From positions 56,845-120,844 of the forward strand of contig CAJAQB010000006.1 in NCBI GenBank assembly GCA_903943975.1: a stretch of 64,000 nt of DNA, read 5' to 3'. The translations under genes were made by a program, and so were the position numbers. The notes under the pieces are model-generated. The model was not told the origin of the DNA, searched no databases, and saw only the letters and a program-made list of their open reading frames with translations. This DNA comes from Synechococcus lacustris (GTDB taxonomy: Bacteria > Cyanobacteriota > Cyanobacteriia > PCC-6307 > Cyanobiaceae). Of the stretch, positions 18,285-29,575 are shown one piece after another (position 1 is the first letter of the stretch; each line of letters starts with the position of its first letter).

Positions 18285-20588
18285 TCAGCCCACCGCGATG
18301 ATGCGGGCCAGGAAGAAGGACCAGGTCGTGGCGATGCCACCCAACAAATAGTGGGCGACGCCGACCGCACGGCCCTGAAGGATGCTGAGGGCACGCGGCT
18401 GGATGGCCGGTGTGATCCTTAGCTTGTTGTGAGCCCAAACGATGGACTCAATCAGCTCTTGCCAGTAGCCGCGGCCACTGAACAGGAACATCAGGCTGAA
18501 CGCCCAAACAAAGTGAGCTCCGAGGAACATCAGGCCATAGGCACTGGATGAGGAGCCATAGCTGTTGATCACCTGGGAGGCTTGCGCCCATAGGAAATCA
18601 CGCAGCCAACCATTGATGGTGAGGGCGCTCTCGGCAAAGTTGCCGTTGGTGATGTGCTGGACGGTGCCGTCAGCGTTGACGGTGCCCCAGACGTCGCTCT
18701 GCATCTTCCAGCTGAAGTGGAAAATGACGATCGACAGGGAGTTGTACATCCAGAACAGACCCAGGAACACGTGATCCCAACCAGACACCTGGCAGGTGCC
18801 GCCACGGCCGGGGCCGTCGCAGGGGAAGGCGAAACCGAGGTTTGCCTTGTCGGGGATCAAACGGGAGCTGCGGCTGTAAAGCACACCCTTCAGCAGGATC
18901 AGCACCGTCACGTGAATCGTGAAGGCGTGAATGTGGTGGACCATGAAGTCCGCCGTGCCGAGGGCAATCGGGGCGGCGGCTACTTTGCCGCCAATGGCAA
19001 CCACGGTGCCGTTGAACACTTCACTCACGCCAGCAAGGGCGTTGGGGGCAGTGGTACCGGCGGCAGCCGCGTGCAGTCCTTGGATCCACTGGGCGAACAC
19101 CGGACGCAGCTGAATGGCTGAGTCGCTGAACATGTCCTGGGGACGGCCCAGGGCACGCATGGTGTCGTTGTGGATATAGAGGCCAAAGCTGTGGAAGCCG
19201 AGCCAGATGCACACCCAGTTGAGGTGGCTGATCAGGGCATCACGGGCCTTGAGCACCCGATCAAGCACGTTGTCCACATGCTTGGCGGGGTCATAGTCAC
19301 GCACCATCGCGATGGAGGCGTGGGCGCCTGCACCAACGATCAAGAAACCGCCGATCCAGGTGTGGTGGGTGAAGATCGACAGCTGGGTCGGGTAATCAAT
19401 GCCGATGTAGGGATACGGAGGCATCGCATACATGTGCTGGGCAACGATGATGCTCAGCGAACCCAACAGCGCGAGGTTCACGGCCAACTGGGCATGCCAG
19501 GAGGTGGTCATGAACTCGTAGAGGCCATCGTGACCACGGGTGGCAGGGAACAGCAGGGGATCTCCCTTCTGGCCCTCAAGGATTTCCTTGATGCTGTGGC
19601 CGATGCCCCAGTTGGTGCGGTACATGTGGCCGGCCACGATGAACAGCACGGCAATCGCCAAATGGTGATGGGCGATGTCCGTCATCCAGAGGCTGCCGGT
19701 CACAGGGTTGAGACCGCCCTTGAAGGTGAGCAGGTCGCTGTAGGCGGCCCAGTTACCGGTGAAGAAGGGGGTGAGACCCTCCTTGATACCCGGGAACAGC
19801 TGACCAATCAGGTCCTGGTTCAGGAAGGCGTGGGGCAGGGGGATGTCCGCCAGCGAAGCAATGGTTTTGCCGTCGAGGCTGAGGGGCTTGCCCGCATCGA
19901 TGGCATCCAGCAGCTGGGTGGTGGGCAGGGACACATGAATAAGGTGTCCCGCCCAGGACAGGGAGCCCAGACCCAGCAAACCTGCCAGGTGGTGATTGAG
20001 CATCGATTCCACGTTCTGGAACCACTCAAGCTTCGGAGCGGCCTTGTGGTAGTGGAATACGCCTGCATTAAGCATCAGGCCCGCCATTACGAGGGCGCCG
20101 ATGGCAGTGGCGAGCAGCTGAGTTTCGTTTGTGAAACCCCAGGCACGCCAAACGTGGAAAAGTCCGGAGGTGATCTGAATGCCGTGGAAGCCGCCACCAA
20201 CATCACCATTGAGAATCTCCTGGCCGAAGATCGGCCAAACCACCTGAGCACTCGGTTTGACGTGCAGGGGGTCGACTAGCCAGCCGGAGTAGTTGGAGAA
20301 GCGAGCACCGTGATAGAAGGCGCCGCTCAACCAGATGAAAATGACGGCCAGGTGGCCGAAATGCGCGCTGAAAATCTTGCGTGAGACTTCTTCAAGGTCA
20401 CTGGTGTGACTGTCGAAGTCATGAGCGCGGGAGTGGAGGTTCCAAATCCACGTAGTGGTCTTGGGACCCTTAGCAAGGGCACGATCGAAGTGTCCGGGTT
20501 GGCCGAGCACGTCGAAATCGACGGGCACGGGGTTCCGGTCGACCGTGACCTTGGCCTTGCTCCCACGTTCTGGTGGGCTGATGGTCAT
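18285..20588 (-). CDS. psaA: Photosystem I P700 chlorophyll a apoprotein A1
   Basis: Core PSI subunit of 767 aa, heterodimer partner of PsaB. It starts [20 protein letters not shown], which matches the family, rather than at the longer frame start at 20672. The FX motif [18 protein letters not shown] is present, and many histidine-containing helices for chlorophyll binding can be read (e.g. [20 protein letters not shown]). First gene of psaAB; its 274-bp upstream region contains a candidate promoter (20742-20747) and an RpaB-like half-site. Confidence 0.99.
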   Translation of the reverse strand: MTISPPERGSKAKVTVDRNPVPVDFDVLGQPGHFDRALAKGPKTTTWIWNLHSRAHDFDSHTSDLEEVSRKIFSAHFGHLAVIFIWLSGAFYHGARFSNYSGWLVDPLHVKPSAQVVWPIFGQEILNGDVGGGFHGIQITSGLFHVWRAWGFTNETQLLATAIGALVMAGLMLNAGVFHYHKAAPKLEWFQNVESMLNHHLAGLLGLGSLSWAGHLIHVSLPTTQLLDAIDAGKPLSLDGKTIASLADIPLPHAFLNQDLIGQLFPGIKEGLTPFFTGNWAAYSDLLTFKGGLNPVTGSLWMTDIAHHHLAIAVLFIVAGHMYRTNWGIGHSIKEILEGQKGDPLLFPATRGHDGLYEFMTTSWHAQLAVNLALLGSLSIIVAQHMYAMPPYPYIGIDYPTQLSIFTHHTWIGGFLIVGAGAHASIAMVRDYDPAKHVDNVLDRVLKARDALISHLNWVCIWLGFHSFGLYIHNDTMRALGRPQDMFSDSAIQLRPVFAQWIQGLHAAAAGTTAPNALAGVSEVFNGTVVAIGGKVAAAPIALGTADFMVHHIHAFTIHVTVLILLKGVLYSRSSRLIPDKANLGFAFPCDGPGRGGTCQVSGWDHVFLGLFWMYNSLSIVIFHFSWKMQSDVWGTVNADGTVQHITNGNFAESALTINGWLRDFLWAQASQVINSYGSSSSAYGLMFLGAHFVWAFSLMFLFSGRGYWQELIESIVWAHNKLRITPAIQPRALSILQGRAVGVAHYLLGGIATTWSFFLARIIAVG

Positions 20589-20741
20589 CGAGACGTTCCT
20601 CGAGGGTGTGGGTCGGAGGCCTTGGGCCAGCCCGAGGGGGCTAACCACAGGGCCGCTGGGGCGCAAAGGCACGGCGCTTGCAGGGGCAAAACCCTTGCCA
20701 GCACTGAGCCGCGGGCCCCAGCTTGGGGGACCGCTGGTGGG

Positions 20742-20747
20742 AGTATA
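20742..20747 (-). promoter_or_regulatory. Candidate -10 box of psaAB
   Basis: Read on the minus strand, TATACT lies about 154 bp upstream of the psaA start, with a weak TTGGGA about 19 bp further upstream. On the plus strand GTTACAAA (near 20776-20783) matches one half of the HLR1 element bound by RpaB, known to control psa genes in other cyanobacteria; the second half is poor. Confidence 0.4.
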
Positions 20748-20922
20748 AGGGCCATAGATTGCCCCTTCCCAAGGGAGTTACAAAGGTTCAATCCCTGTCC
20801 TGGACTGGGGTCTGCGGACGGCTGAGTAACAACTAATTTCGGCGAATAACAGGGCTTAACTGTTGCTTCTGATCCTGAAACTTGTGTTTATTCGGTGTTT
20901 TGCGTTGCGCTTCACTGGTGGA

Positions 20923-22068
20923 ATGTCAGCCTGCGGCCCACCCGTGCCTCCCCGCCTGCGCACTTCTCTCACTTCCCTTGCCCTGGGTATGGGGCTGGGG
21001 ATCTGGCTCTGGCTGGGCTTTGTTGCCCCAGTGAGCGCCCTGCCCTGGCGCCCCAAGCCAGTGACCACCGAAACCAATAACCAGCCGTTGCAGGAGGTGG
21101 CCCCGCCGGGGGGCGCCCAGCAACTGGCCCAGGCCCTGGGCGAGCGCCATCCCCGCCTCGAGTTACTGGCCCCCAGCAATGACAGCCTGCTGGCGGATGG
21201 TTCTTGGTCCTTGCGGCTGCGGCTCCAGGATTGGCCCCTAGGGCAGCGGCCCGAACTGGGCCCCGGCCCCCAGCTGGTGGTGCTGGTGGATGACAAGCCA
21301 CCGCTGCGCATCTTTGCCCGGCCCAGCGGCAATCCGGAAAGCTGGGAAATACCAATGGAGGCCTTAAGCCCTGGCAGCCACAGGATTACGGCCTTTGCCG
21401 CCCTGCCCTGGGGGGAGGCGGTGGCCGCTCCCGAAGCCCGGGCCCAATTGCGCCTGCACCGCACCGCCCGCAATCCCCTGGCCCTCCCCGATCCGGAGGC
21501 CCCCCAATTGATCGCCGTGCCCTCCCCCCAGCTGGCTGCAGGGGCACCGGTGCCCCTGAACTGGCTACTGCTTAATGCCCCCCTCCAAAACCTGAGGCCC
21601 GAAGACAGCCGCTGGCGGCTACGCCTCAGCCTTGACGGAGCCAGCGTGCTGCTGGACCGGGCTGATCCGGTGTGGGTGGGCCCCCTGGCCATGGGTAGCC
21701 ATGCCCTCCAGCTGGAGCTGCTTGATCCGCTTGGCAATCCCCTCGGGGTGCCGTTCAACAATCTGGTGAGGGAACTAACCGTTCCCCCCCCGCTCTCAGG
21801 TACCCCAGGCATGTTGCGAAACCAGCTCAGCGCCCCTGAGCTAGAGGCCCTGATCAATCCCCAATATCAAGAGCCCAACAATCAAGAGCCAACGGCAGCA
21901 GCTAGCCCCGCCGCCAAACCTGGGCCCCCGCCCACCCCTGAAACGCCGCCAGAAATCGAAATCCAACCAAATACAGATTCGGATTCGGATTCCGATTCAG
22001 TTCCTCTCGCTGAACTGAGCCCAGCCCCCGCCGAGCCCAGCGCCGACCTCAGCCCGGAGCCCGCCTGA
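20923..22068 (+). CDS. Exported or membrane-anchored protein of unknown function
   Basis: 381 aa, not recognised. An N-terminal hydrophobic stretch (LTSLALGMGLGIWLWLGFVAPVSALPW) looks like a signal peptide or anchor. The middle is proline- and leucine-rich with beta-type repeats (LVVLVDDKPPLRIF, PLAMGSHALQLELLD) that hint at an immunoglobulin-like or carboxypeptidase-regulatory fold. The tail is low complexity, with DSDSDSDS encoded by near-perfect GATTCG-type hexamers and then proline/glutamate repeats. Start ATG 20923 has a GGTGG ahead; a TTG at 20863 is possible. Its TGA overlaps the cobJ ATG by 1 bp. Confidence 0.7.
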   Translation: MSACGPPVPPRLRTSLTSLALGMGLGIWLWLGFVAPVSALPWRPKPVTTETNNQPLQEVAPPGGAQQLAQALGERHPRLELLAPSNDSLLADGSWSLRLRLQDWPLGQRPELGPGPQLVVLVDDKPPLRIFARPSGNPESWEIPMEALSPGSHRITAFAALPWGEAVAAPEARAQLRLHRTARNPLALPDPEAPQLIAVPSPQLAAGAPVPLNWLLLNAPLQNLRPEDSRWRLRLSLDGASVLLDRADPVWVGPLAMGSHALQLELLDPLGNPLGVPFNNLVRELTVPPPLSGTPGMLRNQLSAPELEALINPQYQEPNNQEPTAAASPAAKPGPPPTPETPPEIEIQPNTDSDSDSDSVPLAELSPAPAEPSADLSPEPA

Positions 22069-23885
22069 TGCGGCTAGGAATCTGCGCCTCCCGCCAGGGG
22101 CTAGCCCAACTGGAACCGCTGCTGGCCCTCGGTGAACTGGAGGCGGTGGCGGTACCGGAGCATCTGTTACTGCCCCAGCGTCCCGAACTTATCCACGGGG
22201 CGGCGGGTCAGGGCGCCCTGCTCGAGCGCCATTGGCCGCAGCTGGAGTTGCTGGTGGGGGCGATGGCGGCGGGCGCCCTGGTCCGGTTGCTGGCCCCTTT
22301 ACTCCAGGGCAAGCAGCTTGACCCGGCGGTGTTGCTACTGAGCGGCGATGGCCAACAGCTGATTCCGCTCTTGGGGGGCCACCGGGCCGGGGGGGAAGCG
22401 GCCGCCCATCGGCTGGCGGCCCTGCTGGGCTGCACCGTGATCTCCACTGGCCTGAGCAGCAGCCTGGGCCGGGTGCCCCTCGACAGCTTTGGCGAGGGCT
22501 GGGGCTGGCGCCGCGGCCAGGGGGATTGGGATCAACTAATGAAGCAGGCCGCCCGGGACGAGCCCCTGGGGCTGGTGAACGAAGGCGGCCAAAGCCTTGC
22601 CCTAGGGGACCTGGCTGCTACCCAGCTAAGCGCCGGCCAAACCGAGGTCAGCCCCAGCCAAACCCCTGCCCCAGGTGATCTTTGGATCAGCCCCCGCCAG
22701 GGTCCTGGCTGCCGCTGGCATCCGCCCCTGCTCTGGGTGGGGGTGGGCTGTGAACGCAACAGCAGTGAAAGCCTGCTGAGTTCAGCGCTGAACTCAGCCC
22801 TAGGCCTGGGGGGGCTGGCCGCTGAGGCCGTGGCCGGGCTGGCCAGCATCAGTCTTAAGGGGGATGAACCCGCCCTGCTGGCCCTGGCCAGCCACAACGG
22901 CTGGCCCCTGCGCCTATTTGACGCAGCGACCCTGGCGGCAATCCCGGTGCCAAACCCCTCAGCGGTGGTGGCGGCGGAGGTGGGCACCGCCAGCGTGGCA
23001 GAGGCCGCTGCCCTGGCGGCCGCCGGCCCCGGCGCCGAGCTGCTGGTGGCCAAAACGATCCAGCGGGGCGCCCCCGGCGAGGGGGCGGTAACCGTGGCCA
23101 TCGCCCTGGCCCCCAACCCCTGGGCCCCCCAACGGGGCAGCCTCGAACTGATCGGCGCCGGGCCCGGTGAGCTGGCCCAGCTCACTGGCGCCGCCCGGGC
23201 CGCCCTCGGCCAGGCCCAGGTGTGGGTGGGCTACAGCCTCTATCTAGATCTGCTGGAACCGCTGCGGCGCCCGGGCCAGGCCCGGGTGGAGGGCCAGCTC
23301 ACCCAGGAACGCCAGCGCTGCCAACAGGCCCTGGCCTTGGCCCGGCAGGGGATTCCCGTGGCGCTGATCTCCAGCGGCGAAAGCGGCATGTATGGCATGG
23401 CTGGGCTTGCCCTGGAGGAATGGCTGGCCTTGCCGGAGCAGGAACGACCCGCCTTTGCGGTGCACCCGGGCATCTCCGCCTTCCAAATGGCAGCCGCCCG
23501 CCTGGGGGCACCCCTGATGCATGACCTCTGCACCATCAGCCTCAGTGACCGGCTAACCCCCTGGCCGGTGATCGAACGGCGCCTAGGGGCCGCCAGCCAG
23601 GGGGATTTTGTGGTGGCCCTCTACAACCCCCGCTCCCGGGAGCGCCACTGGCAACTGCAACGGGCCCAGGAATTGCTGCTCCAGGGCCGCCCCGGCAGCA
23701 CCCCGGTGGCGATCTGTCGGCAGCTGTCGCGGCCCGAGGAAAAACTGAGCCTGCACCGCCTAGACCAGTTGCCCCTGGAGCAGGTGGACATGTTCAGCCT
23801 GGTGCTGGTGGGCAACAGCAGCACCCGCCTAGTGGATGGCCGCTTACTAACCCCCAGGGGTTATCCGGGGGCTGAATTGCAGTGA
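22068..23885 (+). CDS. cobJ: CbiG-CobJ fusion: precorrin/cobalt-precorrin hydrolase and C17-methyltransferase
   Basis: Corrin-ring enzyme of 605 aa in two parts. Residues 1-345 resemble CbiG: VGAMAAGALVRLLAPLL, LLGGHRAGGEAAAHRLA, WVGVGCERNSS and SLKGDEPALLALA. Residues about 355-600 are a tetrapyrrole methylase of the CobJ/CbiH type (GSLELIGAGPGELAQLT, VALISSGESGMYGMAGLALE, FVVALYNPRSRERHWQL). CbiG opens the lactone ring and CobJ methylates C17, consecutive steps of ring contraction, so the fusion makes chemical sense. Such fusions occur in other cyanobacteria. It overlaps the preceding gene by 1 bp. Confidence 0.93.
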   Translation: MRLGICASRQGLAQLEPLLALGELEAVAVPEHLLLPQRPELIHGAAGQGALLERHWPQLELLVGAMAAGALVRLLAPLLQGKQLDPAVLLLSGDGQQLIPLLGGHRAGGEAAAHRLAALLGCTVISTGLSSSLGRVPLDSFGEGWGWRRGQGDWDQLMKQAARDEPLGLVNEGGQSLALGDLAATQLSAGQTEVSPSQTPAPGDLWISPRQGPGCRWHPPLLWVGVGCERNSSESLLSSALNSALGLGGLAAEAVAGLASISLKGDEPALLALASHNGWPLRLFDAATLAAIPVPNPSAVVAAEVGTASVAEAAALAAAGPGAELLVAKTIQRGAPGEGAVTVAIALAPNPWAPQRGSLELIGAGPGELAQLTGAARAALGQAQVWVGYSLYLDLLEPLRRPGQARVEGQLTQERQRCQQALALARQGIPVALISSGESGMYGMAGLALEEWLALPEQERPAFAVHPGISAFQMAAARLGAPLMHDLCTISLSDRLTPWPVIERRLGAASQGDFVVALYNPRSRERHWQLQRAQELLLQGRPGSTPVAICRQLSRPEEKLSLHRLDQLPLEQVDMFSLVLVGNSSTRLVDGRLLTPRGYPGAELQ

Positions 23886-23908
23886 GGCTTGCCCGGGGGC
23901 AATTCAAG

Positions 23909-23982
23909 TCGGGATGACAGGATTCGAACCTGCGGCCCCTTCGTCCCGAACGAAGTGCGCTACCAAGCTGCGCCACATCCCG
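23909..23982 (-). tRNA. tRNA-Pro (anticodon CGG)
   Basis: A 74-nt tRNA on the minus strand. Acceptor arms CGGGATG and CATCCCG pair, the anticodon stem CTTCG/CGAAG encloses loop TTCGGGA with anticodon CGG, and the T arm contains GGTTCGAATCC. CCA is not encoded. It sits between cobJ and lipA. Confidence 0.97.
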
Positions 23983-24006
23983 ATGGGGCGATCCTAGGAG
24001 ACCGAG

Positions 24007-24876
24007 TTGCTAAAGCCCAACTGGCTGCGTGTAAAGGCCCCCCAACGGCAACGGATCGGCGAGGTGGCCGATCTGCTGCTGGACCTAAAGCTCAACACGG
24101 TTTGCCAGGAGGCCAGTTGCCCCAACATCGGCGAGTGCTTCGCCGGGGGCACGGCCACATTTCTGATCATGGGACCGGGCTGCACCCGCGCCTGTCCCTA
24201 CTGCGATATCGATTTCGATAAAAGTGTTCGGGCCCTAGATCCCACTGAACCTGAACGGCTAGGCGAAGCGGTGGCCCGGCTCGGGCTCAGCCATGTGGTG
24301 ATCACCTCGGTGAACCGCGACGACCTGGCCGATGGTGGCGCCAGTCAGTTTGTGGCCTGCATTGAGCAGGTGCGCCTCCGCTCGGCAGCCACCACGATCG
24401 AGCTACTGATTCCAGATTTCTGCGGCAACTGGGGGGCCCTGGCGGCGGTGATGGCCGGGGCCCCTGAGGTGCTCAACCACAACATCGAAACCGTGCCGAG
24501 GCTGTATCGGCAGGTGCGCCCCCAGGGCCACTACGAACGGTCGCTTGAACTGCTGCAACGGGTGCGCCAAGGCTGGCCCCATTGCTACACAAAATCAGGG
24601 TTGATGGGGGGCCTTGGCGAAAGCGACGCCGAGGTTTTGGAGGTAATGGCCGACCTACGCCGCCACCAGGTTGACATCGTGACCATTGGTCAATACCTCT
24701 CCCCCGGTCCTAAACATTTGCCCGTGGATCGCTTCGTAACACCGGAGCAATTTGAGGCCTTCCGCCGCCATGGGGAGGAAGGCCTGGGCTTCCTGCAGGT
24801 GGTGAGCAGCCCGCTCACCCGCAGCAGCTACCACGCCGGCGAGGTGCAACGGCTGATGCGGCAGTTCCCCCGTTAA
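24007..24876 (+). CDS. lipA: Lipoyl synthase
   Basis: Radical SAM enzyme that inserts two sulfurs into octanoyl groups. The auxiliary-cluster cysteines are in [12 protein letters not shown] and the radical SAM motif is [30 protein letters not shown] and a final RSSYHAG complete the signature. Length 289 aa. The start is TTG ([16 protein letters not shown]), chosen because similarity begins there. The stop codon overlaps the stop of convergent gltB in the four bases TTAA. Confidence 0.95.
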   Translation: MLKPNWLRVKAPQRQRIGEVADLLLDLKLNTVCQEASCPNIGECFAGGTATFLIMGPGCTRACPYCDIDFDKSVRALDPTEPERLGEAVARLGLSHVVITSVNRDDLADGGASQFVACIEQVRLRSAATTIELLIPDFCGNWGALAAVMAGAPEVLNHNIETVPRLYRQVRPQGHYERSLELLQRVRQGWPHCYTKSGLMGGLGESDAEVLEVMADLRRHQVDIVTIGQYLSPGPKHLPVDRFVTPEQFEAFRRHGEEGLGFLQVVSSPLTRSSYHAGEVQRLMRQFPR

Positions 24877-27800
24877 ACCGCCACCACCTGCCGCTGGGCC
24901 AAGCCCACCGTGGCCAGCTCACTGGGGGGCACCAGCAGCTTGAAGCGGCTTTTCCAGCTGCCCCAATCCGCCAGGATCGCCGCCGCCTTGCCACTGCCCG
25001 TGGCGGCCAGATGGGCCTCCAGCAGGGGCTTGAGCAGGGCCTCCTGTTCTGGGGTGGTGAGGGCACAGAGGGCGACGATTTCTGGGTTAAGGCGATCGGC
25101 CAGGGCCCCTTCCTCATCCAGCAGGAAAGCCACCCCGCCGGTCATGCCAGCCGCCACATTGCGACCGGTGGAGCCCAGCACCACCACCACGCCACCGGTC
25201 ATGTATTCACAGCAGTGGTCGCCGGCCCCTTCCACCACCGTGCGGGCGCCGCTGTTACGCACGGCAAAGCGTTCACCGGCCCGGCCCAGGGCAAATAATT
25301 CGCCGCCGGTGGCGCCATAGAGGCAGGTGTTGCCAAGGATCACCTGGGCACCGGGATCCGGCACCGCCGCCGGGGGCACCACCGTGAGCCGGCCACCATT
25401 GAGGCCCTTACCCACGTAGTCGTTGGCTTCCCCCACCAGGCGCAGGTTCATGCCCTGGAGCACAAAGGCACCAAAGCTCTGGCCGGCGGCCCCCTCATAG
25501 GTGAGGTCAAGCTGGCCCTGGAAGCCGGTGTTGCCATGGCGGGCGGCAATTTCGCCGGCAAGCCGGGCCCCCACACTGCGGTCGGTGTTCAAGATCGCCA
25601 GGGTGCGGGCGACATGGCCATGGCCCTCAATGGCCGCCAGCAGTTCAGGGTCGGCGAGCAACTGGTCTTCAAGGATCGGGCCATTGCCATGGGCGGCAGT
25701 GGCATGGCGCAGCCATTGGCGATCGGCCGCCGCGGGGATTGGATTGAGCAAACAGGAAAGATCCAGGGCCTTGGTTTTGGCCAGGGCCACCGGACGGGCT
25801 TCCAACAGCTCGGTGCGACCGATCAGATCCTCCAGGCGGGCAACCCCCAACACACTCAACAACTGACGCACTTCTTCGGCCACAAAGAAGAAGAAATTGA
25901 CCACATGTTCAGGCAGGCCGGTGAAGCGTTTGCGCAGGGCCTCCTTCTGGGTGGCCACGCCAACGGGACAATTATTTGTATGGCAAACCCGCGCCATGAT
26001 GCAGCCCTCGGCGATCATCGCCACGGAACCAAAGCCATACTCTTCGGCACCAAGTAAGGCGGCAATCACCACATCCCAACCGGTCTTGAGCCCGCCGTCG
26101 GCCCGCAACAGCACCCGCCCCCGCAAGCCATTTTCCAGCAGGGCCCGGTGCACCTCGGTGAGGCCCAGCTCCCAGGGCCCACCGGCGTGCTTGATCGAAC
26201 TGAGCGGTGACGCCCCCGTGCCGCCATCGTGGCCGGAGATTTGGATCACATCGGCATTGGCCTTGGCCACGCCGGCGGCAATCGTGCCGATGCCGATCTC
26301 CGCCACCAGCTTCACCGACACCTGGGCGGCGGGATGCACCTGGTGCAAATCATGGATGAGCTGGGCGAGATCTTCGATCGAATAGATGTCGTGGTGGGGC
26401 GGCGGCGAAATCAACGCCACGCCGGCCTTGCTGTTGCGCAGCCAGGCGATGTAGGGATCCACCTTGGGGCCGGGCAGCTGACCACCTTCGCCGGGTTTAG
26501 CCCCCTGGGCCACCTTGATTTCCAATTGGCGGCCACTGCGCAGGTATTCCGGCGTAACGCCAAAACGACCGGAGGCGATCTGTTTGATTGCCGAGCAGGC
26601 GGTATCGCCATTGCGCAGGCCCCGCAGGCCGGGAAGGGTGGCGGAGCTGCCTTCGCCATCCACATCAGTGAGCGGTTTAAAGCGGGCCGGATCTTCACCG
26701 CCTTCACCGCTATTGCTCTTGCCGCCAATGCGGTTCATGGCGATGGCCAACACCTCATGGGCCTCGCGGGAAAGGGCGCCGAGGCTCATGCCCCCCGTGC
26801 AGAAACGGCTAAAGAGACTCTCAACGCTCTCCACCTGCTCGATCGGCAGGGGGCTGGGGGCGGGCCGCAGCTGCAGCAGATCGCGCAGGGCCGTGACCGG
26901 ACGGTTCTCCAGCAGCGTTTTGTAGGTGTTGAAGTGGTCGTAGCCGGGGCCTGACTTAACGGCCGCGTGCAGGGCCTTGGCCATCTCAGGGCTATTGAGG
27001 TGATATTCACCACCGGTGCGGTATTGCACAAAGCCCATGAACTCCAGCTTGGTGCGATTCAATTCCGGATAGGCCTTGGCATGGAAGCTGAGGGTTTCGC
27101 TGGCCAGCTCCGCCAGGCTCAAGCCCGCCACCCGGCTGGTGGTGCCGGTGAAGGCCAAATCGATCAAATCAGCACCGAGGCCGATCGCTTCAAAAATCTG
27201 AGCCCCGTGGTAACTGGCCAGCAGGGAAATACCGATCTTGGAAAGAATCTTGCGCAGGCCATCTTCAAGCGCCTTGCGCACATTTGCCTGGGCCTGTTCA
27301 ATACTCAAGGCCGGCAGTTTGCCCCGCTCAATTTGCGACTGGGTTTTGGGATGGGCCCACCAGTGGCGCGTGGTTTCCAGCGCCAGCCAGGGGCACACTG
27401 CACTGGCGCCGTAGCCAATCAGGCAGGCCAGGTGGTGGGTGGTCCAGCACTGGGCCGTATCCAGCACCAGGGAACAGCGCAGCCTTAGGCCAAGCCGCAG
27501 CAAATGATGGTGCACCGCCCCCACCGCCAGCAGTGGCGGGATGTAGGTGCTGCTGGCGCTGATGCCGCGGTCGGAAAGCACCAGGATCTGGCTGCCGCCC
27601 CGCACGGCCTGCTCGGCCTCGCTGCCCAGGCGCTTCAGGGCGATCTCCAGCCCGTCGGGACCAGCGCCAACGGCCATCAGGGTGGAGATCGTGCTGCTGG
27701 CAATGCCCTGGTGGGGGAGGGCCGCCAGCTCGGCCTCGTTGAGAATCGGGCTATCCAGGTGCAGCACCGCCGCGGAAGCTGCCTCCGGCCGCAGGGCGGA

Positions 27801-29456
27801 ACCCCGCTGGCCCAGATGCATCTCCAGGCTCATCACCAGTTTTTCCCGCAGGGGATCAATCGGCGGATTGGTGACCTGGGCGAAGCGTTGCTTGAAGTAG
27901 TCGTAAAGGAGGTGGGGCTTATCGGAGAGCACCGCCAGGGGGATGTCGTCTCCCATGCAGTAGGTGGGCTCTTTGCCCTGGCCGGCCATGTCCTCGATCA
28001 CCAGATCCAGGTCCTCGGCGCTGAAGCCAAAGGCGGTTTGCTGCTGGAGCAGATCGAGGTTGCCAAACTGCTGCTGCTCGGTCCAGGGGAGCGACGGCAG
28101 CTGGCGGCGCTGCTCCGCTAGCCAGGCCCCATAGGGATGGCGGGACGCCACCTCCTCCTTCACCTCCCAATTGCGCAGCAGGCGGCCGTTTTCCAGATCC
28201 ACGGCCAGCATCTGGCCTGGGCCCAGGCGCCCCTTCTCAATAATCCGACTCTCCTCCAGCTCCACCACACCGGTTTCGGAGCCCATCACCACAAAGCCAT
28301 CGGCGGTGATGCAGTAGCGGGCCGGCCGCAGGCCGTTGCGGTCGAGGGTGGCGCCCACGCTGCGGCCATCGCTAAACACCAGCAGGGCCGGGCCATCCCA
28401 GGGTTCCTGGAGGCAGGCATTGAACTCGTAGAAGGCCTGCACCGCCGGACGGCTCTCCAGCTCCGGTTGCTGGCGGAAGGCCTCTGGCACCAGGGTGAGC
28501 AGGCTCTCGGTGATCGGCCGACCGCTGCGCACCATCAGCTCCAGGGTGGCGTCGAGGTTGGCCGAATCACTGAAGGCCGGGTTCACCACCGGCTTGAGAT
28601 CAGCGGCGTCTTCACCCCAAACCGCATCGAGGTGGGCCTCCGAGGCCCGAGCCCAGTTGAGGTTGCCCAGCAGGGTATTGATTTCACCGTTGTGGCCCAG
28701 CAGTCGCATGGGCTGGGCCAGGGGCCAGCGGGGCAGGGTATTGGTGCTGAAACGACGGTGATAAACCGCGTAGCTCACGGCAAAACGTTCGTCCCGCAGG
28801 TCCCCATAGAAAGCCGGCAGCACCGCCGAACGCACCATGCCCTTGTACACAACGGTGCGGCAGCTGAGCGAGGCGAAATAGAGGTCGCTCGGCCCCGGCC
28901 CCCAGGCCGCCCGGGCCCGGTCGCCCACCCGACGGCGCAGGCGAAATAGCAATGCCTCCAAGGCATCTCCGCCAAGCTCAGCGCCGATCAACCACTGTTC
29001 AATCACCGGTGCCGTTTGCCGGGCCAGGGGGCCGAGCACGGCCATGTCCACCGGCACCGGGCGCCAGCCAAGGCTGCTCAACCCCAGGCGCTCGGCCTCC
29101 TCTTCACAGAAGCGTTTGGCCCCCTGGCGCTGGGCCCCATCCGCCGGCAGAAACAGCATCCCCAGCCCCCGGGGGGCCGCCGCCTGGGCCGCCGCCTCAG
29201 GCCAAACCGCCTCTAAATAGCTCCAGGGGATGCCGCAGAGCACCCCAGCCCCATCGCCGGAATCCCCGTCTCCACCGCAGCCGCCGCGGTGCTCCATGCA
29301 ATCCAAACCGCGCAGGGCCTGCTGCAGCAACCAATGGCTCGCCTGCCCCTGCAACTGGGCCAGGAACCCCACTCCGCAGGCATCCTTTTCCCCCGCGACC
29401 GCCGCCGGTGCTGGGCTGTCGCAATGGGGCCAAATGGCCTGGGGGGAGCGAGACAT
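24873..29456 (-). CDS. gltB: Ferredoxin-dependent glutamate synthase (Fd-GOGAT)
   Basis: Makes two glutamates from glutamine and 2-oxoglutarate with electrons from ferredoxin. The 1527-residue chain starts [15 protein letters not shown]; after a short propeptide the N-terminal nucleophile is C27 in DACGVGF. Class II amidotransferase domain (27-about 430), central domain, FMN-binding synthase domain ([25 protein letters not shown]), the 3Fe-4S ligands in [17 protein letters not shown] and the C-terminal beta-helix (GMTGGVAF) follow in order. No small subunit gene is adjacent, as expected for the Fd type. A strong hairpin precedes the start. Confidence 0.96.
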   Translation of the reverse strand: MSRSPQAIWPHCDSPAPAAVAGEKDACGVGFLAQLQGQASHWLLQQALRGLDCMEHRGGCGGDGDSGDGAGVLCGIPWSYLEAVWPEAAAQAAAPRGLGMLFLPADGAQRQGAKRFCEEEAERLGLSSLGWRPVPVDMAVLGPLARQTAPVIEQWLIGAELGGDALEALLFRLRRRVGDRARAAWGPGPSDLYFASLSCRTVVYKGMVRSAVLPAFYGDLRDERFAVSYAVYHRRFSTNTLPRWPLAQPMRLLGHNGEINTLLGNLNWARASEAHLDAVWGEDAADLKPVVNPAFSDSANLDATLELMVRSGRPITESLLTLVPEAFRQQPELESRPAVQAFYEFNACLQEPWDGPALLVFSDGRSVGATLDRNGLRPARYCITADGFVVMGSETGVVELEESRIIEKGRLGPGQMLAVDLENGRLLRNWEVKEEVASRHPYGAWLAEQRRQLPSLPWTEQQQFGNLDLLQQQTAFGFSAEDLDLVIEDMAGQGKEPTYCMGDDIPLAVLSDKPHLLYDYFKQRFAQVTNPPIDPLREKLVMSLEMHLGQRGSALRPEAASAAVLHLDSPILNEAELAALPHQGIASSTISTLMAVGAGPDGLEIALKRLGSEAEQAVRGGSQILVLSDRGISASSTYIPPLLAVGAVHHHLLRLGLRLRCSLVLDTAQCWTTHHLACLIGYGASAVCPWLALETTRHWWAHPKTQSQIERGKLPALSIEQAQANVRKALEDGLRKILSKIGISLLASYHGAQIFEAIGLGADLIDLAFTGTTSRVAGLSLAELASETLSFHAKAYPELNRTKLEFMGFVQYRTGGEYHLNSPEMAKALHAAVKSGPGYDHFNTYKTLLENRPVTALRDLLQLRPAPSPLPIEQVESVESLFSRFCTGGMSLGALSREAHEVLAIAMNRIGGKSNSGEGGEDPARFKPLTDVDGEGSSATLPGLRGLRNGDTACSAIKQIASGRFGVTPEYLRSGRQLEIKVAQGAKPGEGGQLPGPKVDPYIAWLRNSKAGVALISPPPHHDIYSIEDLAQLIHDLHQVHPAAQVSVKLVAEIGIGTIAAGVAKANADVIQISGHDGGTGASPLSSIKHAGGPWELGLTEVHRALLENGLRGRVLLRADGGLKTGWDVVIAALLGAEEYGFGSVAMIAEGCIMARVCHTNNCPVGVATQKEALRKRFTGLPEHVVNFFFFVAEEVRQLLSVLGVARLEDLIGRTELLEARPVALAKTKALDLSCLLNPIPAAADRQWLRHATAAHGNGPILEDQLLADPELLAAIEGHGHVARTLAILNTDRSVGARLAGEIAARHGNTGFQGQLDLTYEGAAGQSFGAFVLQGMNLRLVGEANDYVGKGLNGGRLTVVPPAAVPDPGAQVILGNTCLYGATGGELFALGRAGERFAVRNSGARTVVEGAGDHCCEYMTGGVVVVLGSTGRNVAAGMTGGVAFLLDEEGALADRLNPEIVALCALTTPEQEALLKPLLEAHLAATGSGKAAAILADWGSWKSRFKLLVPPSELATVGLAQRQVVAV

Positions 29457-29472
29457 GGGCAAGACAGCACCT

Positions 29473-29508
29473 GTGGTTTGCCCCGCCGCCAGGGCCAGGG
29501 CAAACCAC
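29473..29508 (-). promoter_or_regulatory. 11-bp stem hairpin in the gltB leader
   Basis: GTGGTTTGCCC pairs perfectly with GGGCAAACCAC around a 14-nt loop, ending 16 bp before the gltB ATG. No T-run follows, so it looks like a leader structure rather than a terminator. I could not match it to the glnA/glutamine riboswitch core. Confidence 0.5.
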
Positions 29509-29575
29509 GTCAAACCGAAATCCTAAAAGTTGGCGCCATGGCTAGGTTGAAAGCCGTCGTTTCGGGAGCTTCGCC

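Noticed and set aside
16118..18301. Long plus-strand open frames opposite psaB and psaA (also 19170-20279)
   Set aside because: Shadows of highly conserved photosystem genes in high-GC DNA; no independent motifs or start signals.
21970..22000. Hexamer repeat coding Asp-Ser as a possible phase-variable tract
   Set aside because: The unit is six bases, so length changes stay in frame and cannot switch the gene off.
25536..28949. Several open frames over 150 codons opposite gltB
   Set aside because: Mirror frames of a conserved enzyme, with no recognisable domains.
29457..29575. glnA-type glutamine riboswitch upstream of gltB
   Set aside because: The hairpin is strong, but the conserved core sequences I remember for that riboswitch are not visible.
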